In this document: positions 35,246 through 44,176 of the stretch, piece after piece
Numbering within the stretch: the first letter of the stretch is position 1
Layout of the letters: every line of letters begins with the position of its first letter
Source of the DNA: Anaerolineae bacterium
GTDB taxonomy: Bacteria; Chloroflexota; Anaerolineae; Promineifilales; Promineifilaceae
Direction of reading: 5' to 3'
Length of the DNA: 64,000 bases
Assembly (NCBI GenBank): GCA_020848035.1
Contig: JADLAX010000003.1
Span: 103,358-167,357, forward strand
The notes under the pieces: model-generated
The model's input: only the letters and a program-made list of their open reading frames with translations
Database searches by the model: none
Told to the model about the DNA's origin: nothing
Translations under genes and position numbers: made by a program

Positions 35246-36016
35246 ATGTCATCTCAAAACGATCTCGCCGTAGAAAAAGTGGTGCTGCGGGCTGCCCGAG
35301 AACTGGTGGAGGCAACGGCCGTTCCCTTCACCATGGACCAGCTGGCCGCTAAAGCTGGCGTCTCCCGCGCCACCATTTACCGCCAGCTAGGCGGCAAAAA
35401 AGCGCTCCTCAAGCGCCTGGCCGATGAACACGGCCTGGACGATCTCGACCAGCCCGATGCCCCCAGCCGCATCCTGCAAGCCGCGCGCCAGCTGTTCGCC
35501 AAAGAAGGCATACTCACCCCCACCATGGAGCAAATTGCCGCCGCGGCCAACGTCGGTGTGGCCACAGTCTACCGCCACTTTGGCGATAAAGTGGGCCTGG
35601 TCCGCGCCTTTTTGCACGCTTACCACCCCCAACTGCCCCTGCAACAAGCAGAATTGAGCGGCGATTTGCGCCAGGATTTGGTCCGGCTGATAGAAACAAT
35701 GGTGCGGTTTATTGTGGAAAATCAGGACATGGCGCGGTTGAGCTTTAGCAACGCCCGCGAATGGCGTGATCAATTGGTGAATTTACGGCCGTTTCCAGAA
35801 CGCACGCTTAGCCGGGTTGCCACCTTCTTGCAGGGCCAGATCGACGCCGGGCTGCTGCGCCCCTGCGATCCACAGCAGGCAGCCACCGCCCTGCTAGGCA
35901 TGATTTTGTCGTTTGGCCTCATCATGCCCACGTTCTACAACCTGCCCAACCCGGAGCCGCAGGAAACGGCCGTGTTCATCACCAACCTGTTCTTAGACGG
36001 CCTGGAAAAAACATAG
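35246..36016 (+). CDS. TetR-family regulator with two tandem TetR helix-turn-helix domains
   Basis: Two TetR N-terminal domains follow one another: one at about residues 10-55 (FTMDQLAAKAGVSRATIYRQL) and a second at about 73-120 (TMEQIAAAANVGVATVYRHFG). A ligand-binding and dimerisation domain occupies 130-256. Most TetR proteins have one HTH, so a dimer here would carry four. The 256-residue length matches the addition. The start is fixed by the promoter spacing. No gene beside it is an obvious efflux target; the divergent phosphatase or the downstream DUF3179 gene are possible targets. Confidence 0.85.
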   Translation: MSSQNDLAVEKVVLRAARELVEATAVPFTMDQLAAKAGVSRATIYRQLGGKKALLKRLADEHGLDDLDQPDAPSRILQAARQLFAKEGILTPTMEQIAAAANVGVATVYRHFGDKVGLVRAFLHAYHPQLPLQQAELSGDLRQDLVRLIETMVRFIVENQDMARLSFSNAREWRDQLVNLRPFPERTLSRVATFLQGQIDAGLLRPCDPQQAATALLGMILSFGLIMPTFYNLPNPEPQETAVFITNLFLDGLEKT

Positions 36017-36026
36017 AGAGGGTCCT

Positions 36027-36103
36027 GTCATACCCGCGAAGGCTGTCATACCCGCGAAGGCGGGTATCCATTTTAATCTGTGACATCTGTGAAATCTGTG
36101 GAT
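36027..36103. repeat. REP-like GTCATACCCGCGAAGG repeat and TCTGTGA repeats
   Basis: Two direct copies of TGTCATACCCGCGAAGG (36026-36042 and 36044-36060) end in CGGGTATCCA, whose first bases pair with CCCG of the second copy. TCTGTGACATCTGTGAAATC units follow at 36077-36100. The block separates the TetR and DUF3179 genes. Confidence 0.75.
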
Positions 36104-36118
36104 GACTGACGAGGAACG

Positions 36119-37189
36119 ATGAAAACAATTCTGGGGCTGCTGCTGGCCGCCGTGGGCGGCATTGGCGCAATGCTTGTGGCCTTTGTGCCGCAGCTGGGCA
36201 TCGCTGTGTTGGCTCGATTCGGCAAAGTGACCCCGCTGCGGCGCGCCCTGGGCCTGCTCGGCTGGCTCATCGTCTGGCGTGAATGGCGGCGCCAGCCGTC
36301 CCTGGGGCGCGGGCTGGCCCTGCTGCCCGGCACTCTCTTTGCCCTCCAATCCCAATTTTTAGAACCGCGCCGCATTTTTGTGGACCTGGTCGATCCGCCG
36401 CACGTAACGGCCGAAAAAGCTGGTCTGGTGGAAACGGCCGTCATCCTCGGCGCACTGATCGGCGAACAGCCACACGCCTGGACCCACGCCAACCTGGTGC
36501 CGCGCCACCTCATCAACGACGTCATTGGCCAGATGCCCGTTCTGGCCGCTTACTGAGCTGCCTGCCGCAGCGGCCTCGTGTATGCCGCCACGGTCAACGG
36601 CCAGCGCCTCACCTTCGAAGTCATCGGCGTCTGGCGGCGCAACCTCATCATGCAAGACCGCGAAACGGGCACCGTCTGGCAGCAGGCCACCGGTGAAGCG
36701 CTGCACGGCCCGCTTAAGGGCACGCAATTGGCGCTGATTGGCGGCGAACAAACCACCTGGGGCGATTGGCGGGCGCGGCATCCGAGGACGGCCGTTTCCC
36801 TCGAACCACCCCACCCACCCCACGGCATTCTTTCCTTCCAACGGATCGAATTTTTGCTGGATTTGTTCACCAGCCGCTACAAAACCCCCGGCCTCAACCG
36901 CAACAACCCGCGCCTACCGTCCCACGAAGAGGTCGGCGGGCTGGTGCTCAACGGCGCAGCCCGGGCCTACCCGCTGTCTCAGCTAAAGCGCAGCCCCGTC
37001 GTGTCCGACACGCTCGGCGGCGTGCCGCTGGTGGTGCGCTACGATGCCCGCCATGACCGGATCGATGCCTACCGCCTGGGGCCAGACGGCCGTCCCAACC
37101 TCACCCAACCGCTGCCCACCCAGCGCCAATTCTGGCTCGGCTGGAGCGAATTTCAGCCGCACACCACCATTTATAGCCATGCAGGATAA
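36119..37189 (+). CDS. DUF3179 protein, probable selenoprotein (UGA at codon 146)
   Basis: Read straight through the TGA at 36554-36556, the frame encodes 356 residues: an N-terminal helix or signal (about 5-30), a helical region, then the DUF3179 domain (about 90-310). The TGA falls exactly at the first Cys of the family motif YCxxC, giving Y-U-A-A-C-R-S, a possible UxxC redox pair. Conserved DUF3179 sequence continues on the far side: LTFEVIGVWRRNLIMQDRE and TTWGDWRARHP. A selA gene at 44762 shows that the selenocysteine pathway exists in this genome. A nonsense mutation is the alternative but would have to hit this one codon by chance. Function of DUF3179 is unknown. Confidence 0.85.
36554..36588 (+). 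promoter_or_regulatory. UGA recoding site with candidate bacterial SECIS hairpin
   Basis: Thirteen bases after the UGA, GCGGC (36570-36574) and GCCGC (36584-36588) can pair around the loop CTCGTGTAT, which contains GU. Position fits bacterial SECIS elements, which lie within about 40 nt downstream. The stem is short and another fold (CTGC/GCAG) competes, so the structure is tentative. Confidence 0.45.
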
Positions 37190-37193
37190 ACCC

Positions 37194-39878
37194 ATGACCA
37201 ACGCCACCCTCTACACGCTTCCCTTCAGCCAGATTTCCGCCGCCGACCTGCCATTGGTCGGCGGCAAAGGGGCCAACCTGGGCGAAATGAGCCGGGCCGG
37301 GTTCCCCGTACCGCCCGGCTTTTGTATCACCACCCACGCCTTCCGCGATTTTGTCGCCGCCTGCCCCCAAATGGCCGAATTTTATGCCGCCCTGGCTGAG
37401 CTGCCGCCGGAAGACTTGATGGCGGCGCGTAGAATTGGCGAGATGATACGGCAAACGCTGCACGAAACCGCCATACCGGACGAGGTTGTTACGGCCGTAA
37501 CCCGCACCTGCCACACCCTCGATCCCCAGGCCGCTTACGCCGTGCGCTCCAGCGCCACCGCCGAAGATTTGCCCGACGCCTCCTTTGCCGGGCAGCAAGA
37601 CACCTACCTCAACGTGCGCGGCGAGGCGGCCATTCTCGCTGCCGTGCGCCGCTGCTGGGCCTCCCTCTTCACCGACCGGGCCATCTTGTACCGCCAGCAA
37701 AATGGCTTTGCCCACCAGGACGTGGCCCTGTCCGTCGTGGTGCAGCAAATGGTGCTGCCGGACGTGTCCGGCATCCTCTTCACCGCCGATCCGGTGAGCC
37801 AGAACCGGCACATCACCTCCATCGACGCCAGCTACGGCCTGGGCGAAGCGCTGGTGGCCGGGCTGGTGTCGGCCGATTTGTACCGGGTGGATACGCGAAG
37901 AAATGCCCTGGTTGAGGTGAAGATTGGCGACAAACGGTTGGCGATACGGCCGTTGCCCACCGGCGGCACCATCCAGGAAACCCTCGGCGACGAGCAGCGC
38001 ACGGCCCAGGTTCTCAGCCCGGCCCAGGCGATTGACCTGGCGCAGTTGGGGCAGCGCATCGCCGCCCACTACGGCCAGCCGCAAGACATCGAGTGGGCCA
38101 TTGCTGCTGGGCAGACTTACCTGCTGCAAACCCGCCCCATCACCACCCTCTTTCCCCTGCCCGTGCCCCTGCCCCAGGACGAGGCGCTGCACATTTACGT
38201 CAGCCTCAGCCACGCCCAGGTGATGTTGGACCCCATCAAACGCCTGGGCATCGACCTGTGGCGGCTGATGTTCCCCACGCTCAAGCCAGCCGGGCCAACC
38301 AGCCGCTCCCAAACCATCACAGCGGCAGGCGGCCGTCTTTACATGGACGTCACCCACCTGCTCAACGTGCGCCTGGGGCGCAAAGTGCTGCCCCTCGCCT
38401 TTAACATCGCCGATGAGCTTATCGCCACCAGCCTCAAAGCAGCGCTCGACCGCCCGGAATTCCGCCAGCGGCTGCCGCAGCTGCGTCCGGCTACCCGTCT
38501 GGCTGATGTCTTGTATTTTATAAAGCCCATCTACAAACGCGTGCTGGCTTATCTGTTCCGCATCGATCCGGCGTCTAAGCTGGCCGAACTTACCCAAAGA
38601 ATTGATGACAACGTCGCCGCCAGCCGCCAGCGCATCCTGGCTCAACCCGCCGGTGTACCCCGCCTGCGCCAGATCGAACGAGAGACTGGTGACGTTTTTT
38701 TCCGGATCATCCCCGATTTTCCCGCATTGATTGCGGGTGGCATTGCCTCGCAGCGATTTCTGGCGTTCCTGCTGGGCCGTCACGCCACGCCGGAGGATCT
38801 AACGGCCGTTGTCCGCGGCCTCTCTGGCAATGTCACTACCGAAATGGACCTGGCGGTCGGCGACCTGGCCGACCTGGTGCGCCAATCGCCTGCGCTGGTG
38901 CGCCACTTCCAACAGCTGCCCCCCACCGCAGCACTGGCCACGGCCCACACCATTCCCGGCAGTGGCCCATTCCTGGCCGGTTGGCAGCAGTTTCTAGACC
39001 GCTACGGCATGCGTGGCCCATCGGAAATTGACATCTCGCGGCCGCGCTGGCGCGAAGATCCCACCTCGCTGCTGCAATTTGTGGTGGGCAACCTGGAGCA
39101 CGCCGCCCCGGGCAGCCATCGCGCCCACCACGCGCAAATGGCTGCCGCCGGGGAAGCGGCCGGGGCGCGCCTGGTCGCCGCCGCCGGGCGCGGCCTGCTG
39201 GGTTTTGTGCGCCGCCCGCTGGCGCGCCGCCTGGTTAAAGCGGTGCGGCACTACACGCCGGGGCGCGAGCATCCCAAGTTTTACCTCATCAAGCTGCTGG
39301 GGGTGGTGAAAGAGGTGCTGCAGGCCCAGGCGGCGCAGCTGGTCGCCGACGGCCGTCTCGACCACCCCGACGACATCTGGCACCTGGACCTGGCCGAATT
39401 GATCGATTTTGTCGCCGAACCGGAGCGGGAAATACGGCCGCTCATCGCCCAGCGCCAGGTGGAATTTGCCCGCACCCGCAAACTCACCCCATCGCGGGTC
39501 ATCACCAGCGATGGTGAGCTGTTTAATGTACTGCCCCGGCGCAGCGGCCTGCCCGAAGGGGCGCTGATAGGCATTGCCGCCTCCAGCGGCACCGTCGAGG
39601 GCGTGGCCAAAGTGGTGCTCGACCCCACCAAAGACATTCTGGCCAAGGGCGAAATTCTCATCGCCCCGTTTACCGATCCGGGCTGGACGCCGCTGTTTAT
39701 CAACGCCGCCGCCCTGGTGATGGAGGTGGGTGGCCTGATGACCCACGGCTCGGTGGTGGCCCGTGAATACGGCATCCCCGCCGTGGTGGGCGTGCCCGGA
39801 GCAACCGCGCAGATCAAAACCGGGCAGCACGTCCGGGTGCATGGCGACGCCGGGTTTGTCGAGATTTTGCCGTCGTAG
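37194..39878 (+). CDS. PEP synthase/rifampin phosphotransferase-like dikinase
   Basis: The 894-residue product starts at 37194, 4 bp after the DUF3179 stop. An N-terminal ATP-grasp (PEP/pyruvate-binding) domain covers about 1-320, with VGGKGANLGEM, YAVRSSATAEDLPDASFAGQQ and IEWAIAAGQTYLLQTRP. A long middle domain has GMRGPSEIDISRPRW, typical of the rifampin phosphotransferase branch. The C-terminal swivelling His domain carries the phospho-His in GGLMTHGSVVAREYGIPAVVG. The domain order fits RPH or a PEP-synthase-like enzyme rather than PPDK. The acceptor substrate is unknown. A true PPDK is at 58528. Confidence 0.85.
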   Translation: MTNATLYTLPFSQISAADLPLVGGKGANLGEMSRAGFPVPPGFCITTHAFRDFVAACPQMAEFYAALAELPPEDLMAARRIGEMIRQTLHETAIPDEVVTAVTRTCHTLDPQAAYAVRSSATAEDLPDASFAGQQDTYLNVRGEAAILAAVRRCWASLFTDRAILYRQQNGFAHQDVALSVVVQQMVLPDVSGILFTADPVSQNRHITSIDASYGLGEALVAGLVSADLYRVDTRRNALVEVKIGDKRLAIRPLPTGGTIQETLGDEQRTAQVLSPAQAIDLAQLGQRIAAHYGQPQDIEWAIAAGQTYLLQTRPITTLFPLPVPLPQDEALHIYVSLSHAQVMLDPIKRLGIDLWRLMFPTLKPAGPTSRSQTITAAGGRLYMDVTHLLNVRLGRKVLPLAFNIADELIATSLKAALDRPEFRQRLPQLRPATRLADVLYFIKPIYKRVLAYLFRIDPASKLAELTQRIDDNVAASRQRILAQPAGVPRLRQIERETGDVFFRIIPDFPALIAGGIASQRFLAFLLGRHATPEDLTAVVRGLSGNVTTEMDLAVGDLADLVRQSPALVRHFQQLPPTAALATAHTIPGSGPFLAGWQQFLDRYGMRGPSEIDISRPRWREDPTSLLQFVVGNLEHAAPGSHRAHHAQMAAAGEAAGARLVAAAGRGLLGFVRRPLARRLVKAVRHYTPGREHPKFYLIKLLGVVKEVLQAQAAQLVADGRLDHPDDIWHLDLAELIDFVAEPEREIRPLIAQRQVEFARTRKLTPSRVITSDGELFNVLPRRSGLPEGALIGIAASSGTVEGVAKVVLDPTKDILAKGEILIAPFTDPGWTPLFINAAALVMEVGGLMTHGSVVAREYGIPAVVGVPGATAQIKTGQHVRVHGDAGFVEILPS

Positions 39879-39890
39879 CCCGGAACGCAA

Positions 39891-39922
39891 AACGGCCGTT
39901 TCCCTTCCCGGAAACGGCCGTT
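39891..39922. terminator. Hairpin built from two ACGGCCGT palindromes
   Basis: AACGGCCGTTTCC (39891-39903) and GGAAACGGCCGTT (39910-39922) pair perfectly over 13 bp with a 6-nt loop. The hairpin lies between convergent genes and could terminate either transcript, although no T run follows. It shows the octamer being used as a stem component. Confidence 0.65.
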
Positions 39923-39950
39923 CACCTGTGTGGGTATTCGCCGATTGAGT

Positions 39951-40325
39951 TTAGTTTTTCGCTTTCAACAAGTCGCGAATCTCGGCCAGCAGCTGCTCGG
40001 TGGTGGGGCCGGCCGGGGGCGCTGGCGCAGCTTCCTCTTTCTTCTTCATGTTATTGGCCGTGCGCACAAACATGAAGATGACAAAGGCAATAATCAAAAA
40101 GTTGATGACGGCCTGGATAAAATTGCCGTAGGTAATCGTCGCATCACCTACCTGGATCGCCAGCTCAGTAAAACTGACACCACCCAGAATAACGCCAATC
40201 AACGGCATGACGATGTCGTTCACCAATGAGGTGACAATCGCCCCAAAAGCTCCCCCCATAATGACCGCTACGGCCAGATCAAGGACATTGCCTTTGGCAA
40301 TAAACGCTTTAAATTCTTGCAACAT
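39951..40325 (-). CDS. mscL: Large-conductance mechanosensitive channel MscL
   Basis: MscL is the pentameric emergency-release channel that opens on osmotic downshock. The start is placed at 40325 ([13 protein letters not shown]), preceded by GGAGG and AGGGAAA; a TTG 18 bp upstream is less likely. The product has 124 residues, near the usual 130-150. Helix TM1 contains [19 protein letters not shown] and TM2 [20 protein letters not shown] Lys-rich C-terminal segment and a Pro-rich linker lead to the short cytoplasmic helix. It is a single-gene unit. Confidence 0.96.
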   Translation of the reverse strand: MLQEFKAFIAKGNVLDLAVAVIMGGAFGAIVTSLVNDIVMPLIGVILGGVSFTELAIQVGDATITYGNFIQAVINFLIIAFVIFMFVRTANNMKKKEEAAPAPPAGPTTEQLLAEIRDLLKAKN

Positions 40326-40427
40326 TTTCCCTAATTCCTCCAAATTTTATTATTCAACGGGTGAATTTCCCCGTTCCACAAGATAGAACCCAGCCACACG
40401 GCTTATGTCACTAAATTTATGGATACT

Positions 40428-43400
40428 TTATGTTATAGGTACCGCAGAAGTGGCCTCAAACCAACCGCTGCCCCAGGCATCCTCGCGCCAGTGGCCGGTC
40501 AGCCGGTATGGCAGCCAGGCTTTGACCTTGATGGCCGCAGCGGCCGTTTTTTCCAGCTGCACAATTTCGTAACTGTCGCCATCGCCAAAGTAGAAACCGC
40601 GTCCACCGGTCCAGCCCGGCAGGCGCACCCCGGCAACGGTGGTTTTCTGGTTGCGCAGGCGCGGCACCAGCCGCAGCGGCACATCGTCGGCTGCCTGGCC
40701 TTTCACCACTGCCAACGGATTCGCCGAGACCGGCCAACCGAGTACGGCCGTTTCCCAGCCCAACCGCTCGGCCACACCTTCGGCCACCACCTTACTTTTT
40801 ATGCCTAAGTCAAAGCCGAGCTGGTGGGCGCTGCCCGCGCGGGCTACATCGGCGGCTTCCGCCAGCAGCGCGGCGCGGCTGTCGCCCAATCCATCCAGCG
40901 CCCCACACTGGATCAGGTGGGTAATTTCCTTCTTTTGCAGCTCCACCCGGCTTAGCAGATCACGCAGGCTGGTAAACGGCCGTACCCCCCGTTCCTTCAC
41001 CATTTCCCGCACCGCCGAGCGGCGCAAGTCGCGCACCTGGCCCAAGCCCATCCACAAAATGGGAAATTGGAGATTAGAGATTGGAGATTTTTGCGGATCA
41101 ATCTCCAATCTCCAATCTCCAATCTCTTCTGTCGTCAACGTAAACTTTCGTCCGCTAAAATTCACGTGCGGCGGCCGTACGCCAATGCCCAACCGCTGCG
41201 CCTCAGCGATGTAAATCGCCGGGTGGTGAAAACCGCCGTAATCGCGCAGCCGGGCGCATAAAAACTGCGCCGGGTAGTGCGCCTTCAGGTACGCCGAGCG
41301 GTAGCTGACGTCGGCATAGGCCGTGGCGTGGCCCTGGTTAAAGCCGTAACCCGCAAACGGCATCACCTGCTCCCACAGCGTCGCGGCCTGCTCTGCCGTA
41401 AAGCCGCTTTTGGCCTGGCAGCCAGACACAAAACGCTGCTGCATCGCCGCCATCTCGTCGGCCTGGAACTTGCTCATACCCCGGCGTAAATGGTCCGCCT
41501 CGGCCCAACTCAGGTGGGCAATCTCCGTGGCAACGCGCAAAACCTGCTCCTGGAACAACATCACTCCCTGGGTGCTGCCCAAAATCGGTTCCAGGGCCGG
41601 ATGCAAAAAGTGAACTTTTTCCTCGCCCCGGTAGCGGCGCACAAACGCCTGGGCCATGCCGCCCATGGCCGGGCCAGGTTTGAAAAACGCATTAGCCACC
41701 GCCAGATCACGCAGGTTGGCAGCTTTGAGCTGGCGCAGCGTGCGCCGCGCCCCGGAGCTTTCACACTGGAAAACACCGATCGTTTCGCCGTTTTGGAGGT
41801 GAACGGCCGTTACCCCATCATCCGCCGGTATTTGCCGCAAATCAAACGTGGGGTCCAGGGTTGCGCGGATCGCTTCGGCCGTGTCGGCCAGCACCGTCAG
41901 GGCGCGAATACCCAGCAGATCAATCTTGGGCAGCCCAATCTTCTCCACGTCACGATGGTCGTACTGGGTGATGAGAAAACCCTTGGGGGCCAGCTGCACC
42001 GGCACAAAATCAGTCATCGGCCCCGGTGAAATGACGATGCCGCCGGGGTGAATGCTCATGTGGTGCGGCTGGCCGATGATGGCAAACGCCTCGGCCAAAA
42101 TCTTATGCTGGGCCACATCTTCGACCTCGGCCAGCAAATCCTCTAACGTTTTTTCACTGCGGCGGCGTGGGTCCGGGTGCCAGCCGCGCGGCAGCAGCGC
42201 CGTCAGCGCCTTGATCGCCGCTTCGGCCAGGCCATGCGCCTTGGCCGTCTCACGCACGGCCGATTTTGGCTGCATCGTGCTGATGGTGGCCACCAGCGCC
42301 ACCCGGTCTTCGCCGTATTTTTGCCGCACGTAATGCAGCACCTCGTCGCGGCGGCGGCTGCAAAAATCCAGGTCAATGTCGGGCAAATTGGCCCGCGCCG
42401 GGTTCAGAAACCGCTCAAACAGCAGCTCGTTGGCAATGGGGTCCACCTGGGTGATACCGAGGCAGTAGGCCACCAGCGAATTGGCCACGCTGCCGCGCGT
42501 GTTAACCGGCACGGCCGTTTCCCGGGCAAAGCGGGTAATGTCGGCCACCAGCAAAAAGAGGGGGGCAAACCCGTAGCGGTTGATCGCCACCAACTCTTTT
42601 TCCAGCCGGGTCATAATCTCTGGTTGGGACGAATCACCATACTTTTGCGACACACCTGCCCGGGCCGCCGCCGCCAGCGCCTGTTCCGCCGTCTGCCCCG
42701 CCGGCAGCTCCAGCTTGGGCCAGATGGGACGGCCGTCGGGCAGTGCCGGTTCACATTTGGCCACGATGGCCCCCACGCCGTCCAGCGCTTCCGGCAGGCG
42801 AGCAAAGCGTTCCGCGACGGCCGTTGCGGGCAGCCAATGCTGTTCTGCGTCAGACAAACCACCGCCGGGCAGGCTTGCGGCAGGCACCTGGCTGAGGTGG
42901 CAGTTCTGGTCAATTGCCGCCAGCAGGCGCAGGCGCGGCACATCCGCCGGTTCCAGGCAAAAAACAGGCTGGAGCGCCACCGTCTGGAGGCCAAAGCGGG
43001 CCGCTACACCGCTTGTTTGCTGGACCAGGGCCACATCGGCGGGCTGGCCGATGGTAACACCCAGGTAGCCATCTTCTTCAAACAGCCCCGCCAACCGCGA
43101 CGCATACCGCGCCGCCAGCTTGGGCTGCCCGGCGGCCACCAGCCGGGCCAACCAACCCGTTTGGCCGCTGTCGATGGCGATGAGGTGGGTGGTAAACGGC
43201 CGTAACGCCTCCCACGCCAGGCCACTGTCCAGCAGCTGCTCACGCTGGGCACCACCCTGCACCAGGGAAGACAGGCCGCACAGCGAACGGTAGCCCGCTG
43301 GCCCTTTGGCCAGCAGCACCAGTTCGCCCCAGCGCGGCCCCGGCAGGTTCACCGCTTCCGGCAACGAAACGCGCAGCGTCATGCCCAAAATCGGCTGAAT

Positions 43401-43580
43401 GTCGGCCGCCAGGCAGGCGCGGTTGAAGGCGACAGCCCCGTACAGCGCGCCGCTGTCGGTGAGCGCCAGCGCGGGCAGCGCCTCGGCGGCAGCGCGGGCC
43501 ACCAGCTGTTCTACAGTGGCAGTTGCGCCCAACAGGGTATAATGGGAGTGGACGCGTAGATGGGTGAAGGTCTCGTTCAT
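40428..43580 (-). CDS. DnaE-like DNA polymerase III alpha subunit
   Basis: At 1050 residues this is a C-family polymerase shorter than typical DnaE1 (about 1160). The N-terminal PHP domain begins HLRVHSHYTLLGA; the second metal motif reads LTDSGALYGA where LTDHG is usual, so PHP metal binding may be impaired. The polymerase core has the catalytic PDIDLDF near residue 395 and GGIVISP, FQCESSGARRTLRQL and FNQGHATAYADVSY. It may be a second, translesion-type polymerase, but imuA/imuB-like partners are absent here. A 66-bp repeat at 41061-41126 encodes an in-frame insert of about 22 residues (EIGDWRLEIDPQKSPISNLQ) just before the conserved MGLGQVRDL. Confidence 0.88.
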   Translation of the reverse strand: MNETFTHLRVHSHYTLLGATATVEQLVARAAAEALPALALTDSGALYGAVAFNRACLAADIQPILGMTLRVSLPEAVNLPGPRWGELVLLAKGPAGYRSLCGLSSLVQGGAQREQLLDSGLAWEALRPFTTHLIAIDSGQTGWLARLVAAGQPKLAARYASRLAGLFEEDGYLGVTIGQPADVALVQQTSGVAARFGLQTVALQPVFCLEPADVPRLRLLAAIDQNCHLSQVPAASLPGGGLSDAEQHWLPATAVAERFARLPEALDGVGAIVAKCEPALPDGRPIWPKLELPAGQTAEQALAAAARAGVSQKYGDSSQPEIMTRLEKELVAINRYGFAPLFLLVADITRFARETAVPVNTRGSVANSLVAYCLGITQVDPIANELLFERFLNPARANLPDIDLDFCSRRRDEVLHYVRQKYGEDRVALVATISTMQPKSAVRETAKAHGLAEAAIKALTALLPRGWHPDPRRRSEKTLEDLLAEVEDVAQHKILAEAFAIIGQPHHMSIHPGGIVISPGPMTDFVPVQLAPKGFLITQYDHRDVEKIGLPKIDLLGIRALTVLADTAEAIRATLDPTFDLRQIPADDGVTAVHLQNGETIGVFQCESSGARRTLRQLKAANLRDLAVANAFFKPGPAMGGMAQAFVRRYRGEEKVHFLHPALEPILGSTQGVMLFQEQVLRVATEIAHLSWAEADHLRRGMSKFQADEMAAMQQRFVSGCQAKSGFTAEQAATLWEQVMPFAGYGFNQGHATAYADVSYRSAYLKAHYPAQFLCARLRDYGGFHHPAIYIAEAQRLGIGVRPPHVNFSGRKFTLTTEEIGDWRLEIDPQKSPISNLQFPILWMGLGQVRDLRRSAVREMVKERGVRPFTSLRDLLSRVELQKKEITHLIQCGALDGLGDSRAALLAEAADVARAGSAHQLGFDLGIKSKVVAEGVAERLGWETAVLGWPVSANPLAVVKGQAADDVPLRLVPRLRNQKTTVAGVRLPGWTGGRGFYFGDGDSYEIVQLEKTAAAAIKVKAWLPYRLTGHWREDAWGSGWFEATSAVPIT
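41061..41126. repeat. GGAGATTAGAGATT inverted repeat inserted in frame in dnaE-like gene
   Basis: Left arm 41061-41090 has ATTGGAGATT/AGAGATTGGAG units and right arm 41100-41126 has four AATCTCC units, forming a long hairpin with a 9-nt loop. It lies in a loop position before a conserved polymerase motif, and the frame is kept. Confidence 0.88.
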
Positions 43581-43627
43581 GCGTTTTGGATCATATGTTC
43601 GAGATCGTTTATTGGCAAGAGCTTTTT

Positions 43628-43711
43628 TACCCCCACCCTGGCCCTCCCCCTGAGAGGGGGAGGGAATCTGGCTCCCTCTCCCTCGTAGGGAGAGGGCTGG
43701 GGTGAGGGTGT
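43628..43711. repeat. Palindromic CACCCTGGCCCTCCCCC element
   Basis: Two inner hairpins (CCCTCCCCCTGAGAGGGGGAGGG, given by position 43642-43664, and CCCTCTCCCTCGTAGGGAGAGGG, 43674-43696) lie inside an outer pairing of CACCCT with AGGGTG. It is the second copy of the type at 27881, here intergenic between divergent genes. Confidence 0.85.
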
Positions 43712-43725
43712 CATAAGGGTGTTCA

Positions 43726-44169
43726 GTGATTTCTCAAGCGTTAGCGGTGCAGTTAAAGGAAGCGGGATTGGTGTGGCCCACTGCGGTACATGATTTTTTT
43801 GCCATTCCCGACCGGGATTTAGACGGCCGTATCTTTGTCCTCTCCGACATGATGGTGACGATGGAGCTGCTGCGCGGCTGGCCAGCGGTGGTGTTCCACG
43901 GCACATCGGAGTGGGCGATGGATTATCTGCTGACCCATGAAGCGGTCTGGCTGCCTACGGAAAGCCAGGTCCGGGCCAAGCTGGAGGCCGAGTTGGCGGT
44001 GCGAAACGGCCGTTTCCACCAACTTCTGCGCCTGCCCGAAGGTTATCAATGTGTTGTATCGTTGGCTGGTGAGCCGCTGGCTTTTACGGCCGTCTCTCCC
44101 AGCGAAGCCTACGGCCTGACGCTGCTCGACCTGCTGCAAAAACCACTGCCCGGCGTGAACGAGGTATAA
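43726..44169 (+). CDS. Conserved small protein of unknown function
   Basis: A GTG at 43726 opens a 147-residue frame. The protein is soluble, with VWPTAVHDFFAIPDRDLDGRIFVLSDM near the start and VWLPTESQVRAKLEAEL near residue 85. I believe homologues occur widely in Chloroflexota, sometimes labelled as pilus assembly proteins on weak grounds, and I do not adopt that label. It is followed 7 bp later by a membrane protein gene and then selA, so the three may form one transcription unit. Confidence 0.65.
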   Translation: MISQALAVQLKEAGLVWPTAVHDFFAIPDRDLDGRIFVLSDMMVTMELLRGWPAVVFHGTSEWAMDYLLTHEAVWLPTESQVRAKLEAELAVRNGRFHQLLRLPEGYQCVVSLAGEPLAFTAVSPSEAYGLTLLDLLQKPLPGVNEV

Positions 44170-44176
44170 TGAGACC

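Noticed and set aside
36119..36556. DUF3179 locus as two separate genes or a pseudogene
   Set aside because: Conserved family sequence runs through the TGA in one frame and the codon sits at a conserved Cys, which fits selenocysteine better.
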